64,000 bases of DNA. Source: Streptomyces reniochalinae. GTDB lineage: Bacteria; Actinomycetota; Actinomycetes; Streptomycetales; Streptomycetaceae. The notes under the pieces were generated by a model. The model had not been told where the DNA came from. It was given only the letters and a program-made list of their open reading frames with translations, and ran no database searches. This document shows positions 23,694 to 34,799 of the stretch, in pieces. The translations under genes and the position numbers were made by a program. Positions within the stretch are counted from its first letter, which is position 1; each line of letters opens with the position of its first letter. Where the stretch lies: contig NZ_QOIM01000047.1 of assembly GCF_003323735.1 (NCBI RefSeq), positions 1 through 64,000 of the forward strand. The letters run 5' to 3'.

Positions 23694-25460
23694 CTACGCC
23701 GACGCCTGCGACTCCAGCGGCTTCTGCGGCTCCTCCGGCTTCTGCGCGGTGGCGTCCTTGAGGGGGACCTCCTTGATGAACCAGGCGGCGACGAAGGCGA
23801 GCACCGCGATGCCCGCCGACATCAGGAAGACCGCATGGGTGCCGTTCGCGACGGCGTGCTCGTAGGCCACTCGGAGCGCGTCCGGCAGCTTGGCGAGGGA
23901 GGCGGAGTCGAGCTGGGCGCCGCCCTCGGTGAGCTTGCTCGCCGCCCCGCCGCCGGCGCCACCGCCCGCGGCCGCGCCCTCCCGCATGGAGTCCTCGACC
24001 CGGCGCGCGAAGATCGTGCCCATCAGGGCGACGCCGAAGGAGCCGCCGATGGTGCGGAAGAGCGTGGTCGTCGACGAGGCGACGCCCATGTCCTTGAACT
24101 CCACGCTGTTCTGCGCGATGAGCATGGTCAGCTGCATCAGGAAGCCCATGCCGGCGCCGAGCACCGCCATGTAGAGCCCGGAGGTCAGTCGGCTGGTGCC
24201 GGACTCCATCTGGGCGAGGAGGAAGAGGCCGACCGGGATCAGCGCGCCGCCGATGATCGGGTAGGCGCGGTACTTCCCCGTCTTCGTGGTGGCCCGGCCC
24301 GTGACGACGGAGACGACCATCATCGGGAGCAGGACGGGGAGCAGCAGCAGCCCGGAGTTGGTGGCCGAGGCGCCCTGGACGCTCTGCTGGAAGAGCGGCA
24401 GGAACGTCATCGAACCGAACATCACGAAGCCGAGCAGGAAGCCGATCAGGGTGACCAGCGAGAAGTTGCCGCTGCGGAAGACGCCCAGGGGCAGGATCGG
24501 CTCGGCGACCCGGCGCTCCACGAACGGGAAGGCGACCAGTGCCGCCACCGCGAGCGCCCCGATGCCGAGGATCGTGCCCGAACCCCAGGCGTACTCCGTA
24601 CCGCCCCAGCTGGTGACCAGGACCGCGGCGGTGATGCCGGTGGTCAGCAGCGCGGCGCCGAGGTAGTCGATCCGCCCCTTGCTGCGCTTCATGGGCAGGT
24701 GCAGCACGGTGGTGACCATCGCGAGGGCGACGGCGCCCAGCGGCAGGTTGATGTAGAAGGCCCAGCGCCAGCCGAGGTGGTCGGTGAGCGTGCCGCCGAC
24801 GAGCGGGCCGCCGATCATGGCCAGCGACATGACACCGGCCATCATGCCCATGTACTTGCCGCGCTCCCGGGGCGGGATCAGATCGCCCATGATCGCCATG
24901 GCGCCGACCATCAGGCCGCCCGCGCCCAGCCCCTGGAGGGCGCGGAAGCCGATGAGCTGGCCCATCGTCTGGGCGGCGCCCGAGGTCACCGAGCCGGCGA
25001 GGAAGACGAGGATCGAGGTGAGGAAGACGCCCTTGCGCCCGTACATGTCGCCGAACTTGCCCCACAGCGGGGTCGAGGCGGCGGTGGTGAGCGTGTAGGC
25101 GGTGACGACCCAGGAGAGGTGTTCGAGGCCGCCCAGCTCGCCGACGATGGTGGGCATGGCGGTGCCCACGATCATGTTGTCCAGCATCGCCAGCAGGACG
25201 GCGATCATCAGCGAGAAGAGGACGACCCGGACGCTGCGCGGCTTGGGTCCGCCGGCCCCGGGTTCCGCGGCCGCCGCCGTGGAAGCCTGCGCCCCCGTGG
25301 GAGCCTGCGCCGTCGGGGGCTGCGCCGCGCGGGGGTCCGCCGTGGGGGCGGGCGCCGGGTCCGCCCGCTTGGTCAGTTCTTGACCTTGGCTAATCCCGTC
25401 CTCCGCTTCGACGCCCCCACCATCCCGGTCTGCCCGTTTCGTCGCCCCGCTGGCAGCCAT
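23694..25460 (-). CDS. MFS exporter of the DHA2 (14-TM) family
   Basis: Drug/proton antiporter of 588 aa. A disordered Ala/Pro-rich cytoplasmic N-terminus (~75 residues) precedes 14 membrane helices. Markers are LDNMIVGTAMPTIVGEL in TM1, the loop motif GKFGDMYGRKGVFL, ALQGLGAGG and the TM5 antiporter motif (GGPLVGGTLTDHLGWRWAFYINLP). The C-terminus is Gln/Glu-rich. A GGAGGGGG site precedes the ATG. It is divergently transcribed from a TetR regulator across a 110-bp region with a large inverted repeat, so repression by that TetR and release by a substrate is the likely logic. Confidence 0.93.
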   Translation of the reverse strand: MAASGATKRADRDGGGVEAEDGISQGQELTKRADPAPAPTADPRAAQPPTAQAPTGAQASTAAAAEPGAGGPKPRSVRVVLFSLMIAVLLAMLDNMIVGTAMPTIVGELGGLEHLSWVVTAYTLTTAASTPLWGKFGDMYGRKGVFLTSILVFLAGSVTSGAAQTMGQLIGFRALQGLGAGGLMVGAMAIMGDLIPPRERGKYMGMMAGVMSLAMIGGPLVGGTLTDHLGWRWAFYINLPLGAVALAMVTTVLHLPMKRSKGRIDYLGAALLTTGITAAVLVTSWGGTEYAWGSGTILGIGALAVAALVAFPFVERRVAEPILPLGVFRSGNFSLVTLIGFLLGFVMFGSMTFLPLFQQSVQGASATNSGLLLLPVLLPMMVVSVVTGRATTKTGKYRAYPIIGGALIPVGLFLLAQMESGTSRLTSGLYMAVLGAGMGFLMQLTMLIAQNSVEFKDMGVASSTTTLFRTIGGSFGVALMGTIFARRVEDSMREGAAAGGGAGGGAASKLTEGGAQLDSASLAKLPDALRVAYEHAVANGTHAVFLMSAGIAVLAFVAAWFIKEVPLKDATAQKPEEPQKPLESQASA

Positions 25461-25485
25461 GCGCAGCCCCCTCCTTTACCCGTGC

Positions 25486-25554
25486 CTTACTTGCCGCACG
25501 GCTAGTTCAGTACGATGGACAAGCTAGGTCCTCACTAGCCGGGCGTCAAGTAAG
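25486..25554. promoter_or_regulatory. divergent MFS/TetR promoter with two-part operator
   Basis: Two nested inverted pairs share one centre: CTTACTTG (25486-25493) with CAAGTAAG (25547-25554), and CGGCTAGT (25499-25506) with ACTAGCCG (25534-25541). Both arms have the same 5-bp internal spacing. For the exporter (minus), -35 TTGACG (25549-25544), 17 bp and -10 TAGCTT (25526-25521) are clear. For tetR (plus), TACGAT (25511-25516) follows TTACTT by 18 bp. The outer arms cover both -35 boxes, fitting repression of both directions by TetR. Confidence 0.8.
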
Positions 25555-25570
25555 TTATGAAGGGGTCGGC

Positions 25571-26140
25571 ATGAGCAGGGGAAACACCCGTCAGCGCATC
25601 CAGGACGTCGCCCTGGAGCTGTTCGCCGAACGCGGCTACGAGAAAACCTCACTCAGGGAGATCGCCGAGCAGCTCGGTGTGACCAAGGCCGCGCTCTACT
25701 ACCACTTCAAAACGAAGGAGGACCTGGTCACCAGCCTCTTCGAGGACCTGGTGCTCGGCCCGTGCGACGAGGTCATCGCCTGGGCGCGGATACACCACCC
25801 GACCACGCTGGAGGCGAAGCTGCAGATCCTCCGCCGCTACAGCGCGTGCATCAGCAACGCCACCCCACTGGTGCGGTTTATGCACGAGAACCAGGCGACG
25901 CTGCGCGACCTGTCCATCGGCGAGCAGATGAAAGAGCGGATCTTCACGCTCCTGGGGTTCCTCAAGGACCAGGACGCGGCCCTCACCGACCAGGTGCGCT
26001 GCACCTCCGCCCTGTTCACCATGCACTCGACGCTCTTCACCCTGGACAGCTCGGGCGCGGGCCCCGAGGACAAGCGGCGGGCGGCGCTGGAGGTCGCGGA
26101 GGAGCTGGTCACCGCCGCCCACCACGGCGAAGGCGCCTGA
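25571..26140 (+). CDS. TetR-family regulator of the MFS exporter
   Basis: Regulator of 189 aa: an N-terminal TetR helix-turn-helix (IQDVALELFAERGYEKTSLREIAEQLGVTKAALYYHFKTKEDLV) and an all-helical ligand-binding domain with two cysteines. The ATG at 25571 has a GAAGGGG site. It is divergent from the 14-TM exporter gene and probably represses both promoters through the inverted repeat between them. Confidence 0.92.
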   Translation: MSRGNTRQRIQDVALELFAERGYEKTSLREIAEQLGVTKAALYYHFKTKEDLVTSLFEDLVLGPCDEVIAWARIHHPTTLEAKLQILRRYSACISNATPLVRFMHENQATLRDLSIGEQMKERIFTLLGFLKDQDAALTDQVRCTSALFTMHSTLFTLDSSGAGPEDKRRAALEVAEELVTAAHHGEGA

Positions 26141-26204
26141 GCCACGCGCGTCCGCACCCGACCGCCCCCGCACACCGCACACCGAAGGCCCCCGGCACGC
26201 CGAA

Positions 26205-26231
26205 GGCCCCGGCACGGGGCGTGCCGGGGCC
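26205..26231. terminator. bidirectional terminator
   Basis: A 12-bp perfect stem (GGCCCCGGCACG / CGTGCCGGGGCC, loop GGG) lies between the convergent tetR and M23 peptidase genes. Its left side is preceded by a partial direct copy (CCGAAGGCCCCCGGCACG), so alternative pairing is possible. Confidence 0.8.
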
Positions 26232-26263
26232 TGGCGTGGAGAGTCCGTCGGAGCGGGGTGGGG

Positions 26264-26986
26264 TCAGAAGTCGACGCCCACCGCGCGCATCGCGCTGACG
26301 GGGTCGACGGCGGTGCCGTAGTCGGGGCCCTGCCGGATCTCGAAGTGCAGGTGCGGCCCGGAGGAGTTCCCCGTGTTGCCCGACTTGGCTATGGCCTGGC
26401 CGGTCTTGATCTGCTGGCCTGGCTTGACGTCGATCTCGGAGAGGTGGGCGTACTGCGAGTACGCGCCGTTCTCGTGCCGGATGACGAGGGCGTTGCCGTA
26501 CGCCGGGCCGTCACCGGCGCCGTTCGGGCCCGCCTTGACGACGGTGCCCTGGTGCACCGCCTTGACGGGGGTACCGATGTCCACGGCGAAGTCCTGGCCC
26601 GAGTGGTTGTGCGCCCAGCGGCCGCCTGCCTTGCCGAAGGTGGCGCTCAGCTCGTACTTGCCCGAGACGGGCTTGACCCAGGACAGCTGGAGACGCTCGG
26701 CGTCCCGGGCGGCCTTCTTCGCGGCGTGCTTCTTCGCCTCGGCGGCGCGCTGCTCGGTCTTCTTCGCCGCCTCGGCGGCCTTGCGGTGCGCGTCGGCCTG
26801 GGCGTGGGTGGACTCGGCGAGCTGGTTCGCCGTGCCGAGCGCGAAGAGGTCGGTGTGGGTCGCGCCGGTCTCGGCCTTCCCGGCCGCGGACGCGGTGCCG
26901 GCCCCCAGGGCCATCGACGCGCCGAGCCCGGCGACGAGGGACGCCGAGACAACAGCGGCGCGATTGGTGGTCCTGAACTTCCGCAT
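26264..26986 (-). CDS. secreted M23-family peptidase (LytM domain)
   Basis: Exported cell-wall peptidase of 240 aa. A signal peptide (RKFRTTNRAAVVSASLVAGL then a hydrophobic run ending GTASAAG, cleavage near residue 33) is followed by a Lys/Ala/Glu-rich helical segment of ~60 residues. The C-terminal LytM domain keeps the zinc-site motifs HNHSGQDFAVDIGTPVKAVHQG and HLHFEIRQG. The ATG at 26986 is preceded by GGAGGT; a longer in-frame start at 27073 is unlikely because it would bury the signal peptide. Likely role: cutting peptidoglycan cross-bridges during growth. Confidence 0.93.
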   Translation of the reverse strand: MRKFRTTNRAAVVSASLVAGLGASMALGAGTASAAGKAETGATHTDLFALGTANQLAESTHAQADAHRKAAEAAKKTEQRAAEAKKHAAKKAARDAERLQLSWVKPVSGKYELSATFGKAGGRWAHNHSGQDFAVDIGTPVKAVHQGTVVKAGPNGAGDGPAYGNALVIRHENGAYSQYAHLSEIDVKPGQQIKTGQAIAKSGNTGNSSGPHLHFEIRQGPDYGTAVDPVSAMRAVGVDF

Positions 26987-27888
26987 GCGGGTGCTACCTC
27001 CGTGAGGGGGTTCGTGAAGTGCGCCCGAACCCGGACGCGCCCCCTTGGTAACCCGCCAGAAAAACGACATCAAGGACCGTTATTACTAAACACCCCCGTA
27101 GTAGCACGAGAGACCCACGTCACTCGGCGCCCCGGCACCGGGCCCCGCCCCGCGCCCCGCGCCCGCCGACGCGCCGCCACCTCCTAAACGGCCTCGTAGA
27201 CCCCGGCCGGGCTGTGCCCCACCTCACGGGCGCGGCCCACCCCCGGCCCACCGGATGTGGCCCCGCTCATAGGGCCGCGCCCCTCTTCCGCACGAGCCGC
27301 GCACGGACAGGGCCGTCGTCGACGCGCCGGGGGCCGCCCTCTCCGCTTGCTCACCGTGTACGACCCCGCACGGTGGGCAGCGGGGATGCCGACGACCCCG
27401 TGAGCCGGTACGGAGGGCCACGGGCGGGGAGAGGCAGTCGGCCCTCACCTCCCCGGAGAGGACTGGTGGAAGCGCCCGTCCGCGTCCGTGCGCTCGTCTC
27501 CTCGTCGACGTCCGTCGTCGACCTCGTCCCCTCCCGGTCGGCGCAGGACGCCGGTTTCGAGCAGCGGTACGCGCGCTACACCGCGGGCAGACACTCGTGC
27601 TGGGCCTGCTGCCCGAGCGCTGCCCCGGGCCCCAGCAGCTCGGAGACGCCGCAGGTGGGGCAGCTCGGCCAGCGAAGCGAGCGGCGAGGTCCGCCGGGGC
27701 GCGGGTGAGGGCACCGGCCCACGTCGAGACGTCCTTCCTCCCCCGCCCACGGCGCGCGCGAGCGGCCAACCCTGGCCGAACGCAGGGTGACCGCTGCCAC
27801 ACGGACGGCCTACGCTGGTGGGAGACCCGACCCGCCACCAGCACGCACGCGCCCGCCACCCCGCCCCCGTCCCCGGGAGCCCGCTCAC
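26987..27888. other. long gene-poor intergenic region
   Basis: About 900 bp between the divergent M23 and NACHT genes. The first ~100 bp are AT-richer than the rest and should hold the M23 promoter. From 27200 to 27780 several overlapping ORFs exist on both strands, but none has the codon pattern or composition of a real gene. A minus-strand CPTCG-containing frame (27576-27800) might be a relic. A -10 box TACGCT (27811-27816) with a weak -35 (GTGACC, 27787) probably serves the NACHT gene. Confidence 0.5.
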
Positions 27889-30471
27889 ATGGACCCTGCC
27901 GTCCGGCTCGCCTCCGCCGTCGCCGACCCCCTCGTCAGCCAGTTCCTGCTCCCCGTGGAGGCCACGCCCGACAAGGCGCAGGCCGAGGGGGAGCTGCTGG
28001 CGCGGCTGGTCTCGTTCCGGGGGGAGGCGCCGCCGCTGAGTTTCGAGTCGCTGCTCTCGCTCGCCGAGGAGCTGGTGAGTCTGACGGCGCCCGCCCACCG
28101 CCTCCCGGCCAGGGACGAGACGCCGGTCGCCGCGGTGCTCGCGCGCATGTTGTGGATCATCGGCGAGCTGGACGTCACGGACGTGCAGGCGGTACGGCTG
28201 GGTCCGCAGGACTACGCGCGGCGGCTGCGCTCCGCGGTGCCGGGTGCCGACCGGGAGCTGAACCCGGACGCGGCCTGGTTCCACGACCGGCTGCTGGTCA
28301 CCGTCTGCCTGCACCTGCTGCACCACCTGATCCGCCGCTCCCCCGTCCTCGCCGAACACATGCCTGAACGCGCACACCGGATACGCCAGTTGATCGACCT
28401 CAACGACGTCGAAGCCGTACGCGGCCGTCCCGAGCCGTCCGCCGCCGACGCCGAGTTCGAGATCAGGTACGCCCGCTCCGTCGCCGAGGAGCACAACCGG
28501 GTCACCATCCACGGCATCGACCTGCCCAACCCGAACACCCCCGACAGCTGGTCGCTGGACGCCACCTACCTCAGCCTCAGCGCCGAGTTCGACAACCCCG
28601 AGCGCCGGGCCGAACTGGGCGGCGAGGACAGCGGCGAGCCCGTGCTGCCCGCCGACAGGGCGCTCGGCGGACACGAGAGGGTCCTGCTGCGCGGCGTGGC
28701 GGGCTCCGGCAAGACGACGCTGGTGCAGTGGCTCGCCGTCGCCACGGCGCGGGACGCGCTACCGGCCGAACTCGCCTCGCTCCGCGGCCGGATACCGCTC
28801 GTCCTGCCGGTACGCCGCTTCGCCCGCGAGGGGTTCCCCTCCCCGGACGACTTCCTGCACGCCATACGCCACCCGCTCGCCGACGAGGCACCCGACGGCT
28901 GGGCGGCACGCGTACTGACCGAGGAGCGGGGGCTGCTGCTGGTCGACGGCATCGACGAGGCCCCCGAGTCCGAACGCGCCGCGCTCCGCGACCAGCTGCG
29001 CCGCCTCATGCGGATCTACTCGGGCAACTTCTGCCTCGTCACCGCCCGCCCCTCCTCCGTGGAACCGAACTGGCTGGCCGACGAGGGCTTCGACGAGCTG
29101 ACCCTCGCACCGATGAGCCGGGACCAGGTCGCCGCCTTCATCACCGCCTGGCACGCGGCCGCCGCCGACGACGAGGGCAAGGACCACCAGCTGCTGGCCG
29201 AGTACCGCGACCGGCTGCTGGCCTCCATCCCCCTCTACCGCGAACTGCGCGGGCTGGCCACCAACCCGCTGATGTGCGGGCTGATCTGCGCCCTCAACCG
29301 CGACCGCTCGGGCTCCCTGCCGCACGGCCGCAAAGAGCTGTACGAAGCGGCGATGGAGATGCTGCTCCAGCGGCGCGACCCCGAACGCCGGGTGCTGTAC
29401 GCCGACGCCGTCAAACTGCGGCGCGGCGCCCGCGAGCGGCTGCTGCGCAAACTCGCCTTCCGGATGCTGGTGGAGCGGCGCGCCGAGATGCCGCTGGACG
29501 CAGCGCTCGACGAGATCTCCCGCAACCTTCCGGCCATCCCCTCCACGGCGGGCCAGGGCCGCCCCGAGGACATCTTCAACCACCTGCTGCTCCGTACCGG
29601 CCTGCTCCGCGAGCAGGCCGACCGCTCCGTGGAGTTCGTCCACCGCACCGTCCAGGACTACCTCGCCGCCAAGGAAGCCGTCGAGCAGGGCGCCTTCGAC
29701 CTGCTCTTGGACCACGCCCACGAGACCGAGTGGGAAGAGGTCATCCGCATGGCCGTCGCCCACGCCCGCCCGGCGGAGTGCGCGCGGCTCCTCGGCGGAC
29801 TGCTGGCGCCCGGCCGCAAGGGCATGCAGCGCAACCGGCGCCGCCTGCTGGCAGCGGCCTGCCTCGAACACGTCACCGAACTCGACCCCGACACGCACGC
29901 CCGTATCCGCCGGGAGACACGCAACATGGTGCGCCCCACGACCGTGGAAGCCGCCCGCAGCCTCGGCTGGGTGGGCCCCATAGTCCTGGAGATGCTCCCC
30001 GACCCCACCCACGTCACCGACCGCGAGGCCCACCGGCTCGCCGTCACCGTCACCCGGATCAACGACGACGCGGCCGTCCACTACCTCGCCCAACTGCGCA
30101 ACCGGGCCTCACTCCAGCTGCGGGCCGAGCTCGCGCGAGGGTGGCACAACTTCGACACCGACCGGTACGCGGACGAGATCATCGGGCACCTCGACCCCGA
30201 GGGCCTGTACTACCCCGTCTCCGACCGGTACGAGCTGGCCGCGCTGCGGAAACTCGGGGGCAGGGCCCGCGTGCAGATCGTCGGGCCCTTCACGCCGGAC
30301 GAGCTGCTGGAGGGGCTCGTACGCGAGCAGCTGACCCACCTGTGGCTCGCCTACGACCTCGGTGTTCCCATGGGGTGGCTCGCCGCCTTCCCCCAGCTGA
30401 CGACCCTGCGGGTCAACCCCCGGCTGCCGCGCGTCAGCGGCGTACCCGAAGGCATCCGCATCCTGGCGTAG
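27889..30471 (+). CDS. NACHT-domain NTPase (bacterial NLR-like protein)
   Basis: STAND-type signalling ATPase of 860 aa. The N-terminal ~240 residues form a helical domain I cannot name. The NACHT domain follows, with Walker A GVAGSGKT (269-276), Walker B LLLVDGIDE (349-357) and the downstream TARPS sensor-type motif, then helical domains (ATNPLMCGLICALNRD, FVHRTVQDYLAAKEAVE). The C-terminus has HEAT-like helices and only the first trace of leucine-rich repeats (LTHLWLAYDLGV, FPQLTTLRVNP) before it ends. Related bacterial NACHT proteins defend against phages. The start is the ATG at 27889; longer in-frame starts are low-complexity. A perfect hairpin lies between it and clpC. Confidence 0.88.
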   Translation: MDPAVRLASAVADPLVSQFLLPVEATPDKAQAEGELLARLVSFRGEAPPLSFESLLSLAEELVSLTAPAHRLPARDETPVAAVLARMLWIIGELDVTDVQAVRLGPQDYARRLRSAVPGADRELNPDAAWFHDRLLVTVCLHLLHHLIRRSPVLAEHMPERAHRIRQLIDLNDVEAVRGRPEPSAADAEFEIRYARSVAEEHNRVTIHGIDLPNPNTPDSWSLDATYLSLSAEFDNPERRAELGGEDSGEPVLPADRALGGHERVLLRGVAGSGKTTLVQWLAVATARDALPAELASLRGRIPLVLPVRRFAREGFPSPDDFLHAIRHPLADEAPDGWAARVLTEERGLLLVDGIDEAPESERAALRDQLRRLMRIYSGNFCLVTARPSSVEPNWLADEGFDELTLAPMSRDQVAAFITAWHAAAADDEGKDHQLLAEYRDRLLASIPLYRELRGLATNPLMCGLICALNRDRSGSLPHGRKELYEAAMEMLLQRRDPERRVLYADAVKLRRGARERLLRKLAFRMLVERRAEMPLDAALDEISRNLPAIPSTAGQGRPEDIFNHLLLRTGLLREQADRSVEFVHRTVQDYLAAKEAVEQGAFDLLLDHAHETEWEEVIRMAVAHARPAECARLLGGLLAPGRKGMQRNRRRLLAAACLEHVTELDPDTHARIRRETRNMVRPTTVEAARSLGWVGPIVLEMLPDPTHVTDREAHRLAVTVTRINDDAAVHYLAQLRNRASLQLRAELARGWHNFDTDRYADEIIGHLDPEGLYYPVSDRYELAALRKLGGRARVQIVGPFTPDELLEGLVREQLTHLWLAYDLGVPMGWLAAFPQLTTLRVNPRLPRVSGVPEGIRILA

Positions 30472-30513
30472 CGCCCGGCGGAAAGAGCCCCCGGCGGAAA
30501 CGGGGAGAACACG

Positions 30514-30549
30514 CGAGCGGGGCCGGCCACGCATGGCCGGCCCCGCTCG
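30514..30549. terminator. bidirectional terminator between NACHT gene and clpC
   Basis: A perfect 15-bp stem (GAGCGGGGCCGGCCA / TGGCCGGCCCCGCTC, loop CGCA), extended by one further C-G pair, lies between the convergent genes. It is the longest perfect hairpin I found in the window. Confidence 0.85.
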
Positions 30550-30565
30550 GTGGTGCGGTGGAGGC

Positions 30566-33091
<2,526 letters not shown>

Positions 33092-33475
33092 CGTTAATCG
33101 CTCCTCAGAGCGGTCAGGCAGTGAGGGGACGCTCCCCTCGCTGTCCTTCCGCAGCTTAGTCCCGCAACGGGGGACCGCTCATTCCAACTGCCGACTGCTG
33201 GCCGGTCGATCCGGTCGATCATGCGCCTCCTGCCCGGACAGCCGACAACAGTTCCAACCCGATGGTGCGAGACGATGTTCCCGCAGGCCAGGCGTATTCA
33301 CCTGGATCCACTACGCCGACGGCGAACGCCCTCTTCCCGACGCGTCCGCACACGACGAGGCCCGTGCCTCAGCACCCCCGTTCCGCCCTGCGCCACCTGG
33401 GCTTTAAGGCTCCTGAAGCCTTCTTACCCGCTCGGTGTGACAATCCATGCGGCGTCGCCGGGATACGGTCCCCCA

Positions 33476-33494
33476 CATCCGCTCAGGGCGAACA
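33476..33494 (-). promoter_or_regulatory. possible ClgR box upstream of clpC
   Basis: The minus strand reads TGTTCGCCCTGAGCGGATG, an imperfect match to the CGC-N5-GCG core of the ClgR activator site described for clp genes in actinobacteria. The position ~390 bp before the start codon is far but fits a distal promoter. This is a motif match made by eye. Confidence 0.4.
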
Positions 33495-33687
33495 CCGGGA
33501 CACGGATGCGCGTCCGGCACTACGGGGCGTGCACACAATGGGTGATCACCCTCGACGTTCCGTGATCGCCGTGGCTGTCCCGGACCGGGTCACTCCCGTC
33601 GCCTCACCGCTCCGCGGCGTGCGTCACGGGCCGCCCGCGCTTCGCCTCGGGCCGCCGGGCGGGATCCGCGGGGCGCACCGGGGCCCT

Positions 33688-33712
33688 CGGGAGGCCCGCA
33701 CGGGGCCTCCCG
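33688..33712 (-). terminator. lsr2 terminator
   Basis: A perfect 10-bp stem (CGGGAGGCCC / GGGCCTCCCG, 5-nt loop) lies 54 bp beyond the lsr2 stop codon. Confidence 0.7.
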
Positions 33713-33765
33713 CACCGGGAAACGGCCATCGGATCGGGCCCGGACAACTGATCAACCGGAATGAC

Positions 33766-34104
33766 TCAGCCGTTGGCCTTCTCGTACGCCTCACGAATGC
33801 TGGCGGGAACACGGCCGCGGTCATTGACCTCGTAACCCTGCTCCTTGGCCCACGCGCGGATCTTCGCCGTGTCCTGACCCGCGCCGGAAGCCGATCCTGA
33901 GCGGCCGCTCTTTCCGCGCGCGGAACGGCCACCGGTACGCCGCCCGTTCTTCAGATAGGGCTCCAGAGCGGAACGGAGCTTGTCCGCATTAGCGGTGGTG
34001 AGATCGATCTCGTACGACTTACCGTCCAGCGCGAACGTCACCGTCTCGTCCGCCTCGCCGCCGTCGAGGTCGTCGACAAGAAGAACCTGAACCTTCTGTG
34101 CCAC
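33766..34104 (-). CDS. lsr2: Lsr2 nucleoid-associated silencing protein
   Basis: H-NS-like xenogeneic silencer of 112 aa that bridges AT-rich DNA. The N-terminal dimerisation domain (QKVQVLLVDDLDGGEADETVTFALDGKSYEIDL) is followed by a basic linker with Gly/Ser/Arg. The C-terminal DNA-binding domain (KIRAWAKEQGYEVNDRGRVPASIREAYEKANG) includes RGR, the AT-hook-like triplet that enters the minor groove. The start is a GTG preceded by GGGAGC. It sits upstream of clpC, as in other actinobacteria. Confidence 0.97.
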   Translation of the reverse strand: MAQKVQVLLVDDLDGGEADETVTFALDGKSYEIDLTTANADKLRSALEPYLKNGRRTGGRSARGKSGRSGSASGAGQDTAKIRAWAKEQGYEVNDRGRVPASIREAYEKANG

Positions 34105-34265
34105 CTGTTGCTCCCATTCGTACTGGATAACTGATTACAGATACCGACGTGGAAAGCAAACCGCTTTTGCGGGAGAAACACAAACCCTGTGCTGAGTTTG
34201 CCCGGCACCGCACGGGGATTGGCGGGACCTTTCGGACATAGTGGGGGGCCTTCGGGCGCCGCCGT

Positions 34266-34790
34266 TCACAGACGCAGCAGCATCCGGCTGTTGCCCAAGG
34301 TGTTGGGCTTCACTCGTTCGAGCCCCAGGAACTCGGCCACGCCCTCGTCATAGGAACGCAGCAGCTCGCTGTAGACGTCACCGTCCACAGGCGTCTGACC
34401 GATCTCCGTGAAGCCGTGCCGGGAGAAGAAGTCCACTTCGAAGGTCAGACAGAAAATGCGCCGCACCCCCAGCCAGCGTGCGGTGTGCAGCAGCTTCTCC
34501 AGCAGCAGATGACCGACGCCCGTGCCCCGCTGGGAACGGTCCACGGCCAGCGTCCTGACCTCCGCGAGGTCTTCCCACATCACGTGCAACGCGCCGCAGC
34601 CGACGACTTCCGCGTCGGCATCCCGTTCCGCGACCCAGAACTCCTGGATGTCCTCGTAAAGCGTCACGGTGGCTTTGTCGAGCAGGATGCGATCGCGCGA
34701 GTAGGTGTCGATCAGGCTGCGCACCGCCGGGACGTCGACCGTGCGCGCCCTGCGGATCGTGACCTGGGATAGCGGTGCGTGTTCTGCCAT
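34266..34790 (-). CDS. amino-acid N-acetyltransferase (ArgA-type GNAT)
   Basis: GNAT acetyltransferase of 174 aa. The sequence follows the mycobacterial N-acetylglutamate synthase that lacks the kinase-like domain (Rv2747 type) closely from memory: VRRARTSDVP-like start, VTLYEDIQEFWVAE, VVGCGALHVMWEDLAEVRTLAV, acetyl-CoA loop QRGTGVGHLLLEKLL, LTFEVDFFSRHGFTEI, and the end VKPNTLGNSRMLL. It should start arginine synthesis by acetylating glutamate or glutamine. The ATG at 34790 sits 6 nt after TAGCGT, which overlaps the stop of the BlaI-like gene; probably leaderless. Confidence 0.9.
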   Translation of the reverse strand: MAEHAPLSQVTIRRARTVDVPAVRSLIDTYSRDRILLDKATVTLYEDIQEFWVAERDADAEVVGCGALHVMWEDLAEVRTLAVDRSQRGTGVGHLLLEKLLHTARWLGVRRIFCLTFEVDFFSRHGFTEIGQTPVDGDVYSELLRSYDEGVAEFLGLERVKPNTLGNSRMLLRL

Positions 34791-34799
34791 GAACGGACG

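Larger units (their letters stand above)
33092..33765 (-). other. clpC upstream region and lsr2 downstream region
   Basis: These 674 bp hold no convincing gene. They contain a ClgR-like palindrome (33476-33494) and, near the lsr2 stop, a hairpin terminator. A long clpC 5' leader is therefore possible. Short plus-strand ORFs here lack coding character. Confidence 0.5.

Noticed and set aside
26987..27120. A c-di-AMP riboswitch upstream of the M23 peptidase gene
   Set aside because: Such switches control some Streptomyces cell-wall hydrolases, but I see no matching conserved core in the AT-richer stretch before this gene.
27224..27859. A minus-strand gene between the M23 peptidase and NACHT genes
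   Set aside because: The frame is Arg/Pro/Gly-rich with no domain and no ribosome site; competing frames on both strands look equally poor.
34201..34265. A terminator after the ArgA-type gene
   Set aside because: GGGCCTTCGGGCGCC-like pairing is only partial; no hairpin was good enough to call.
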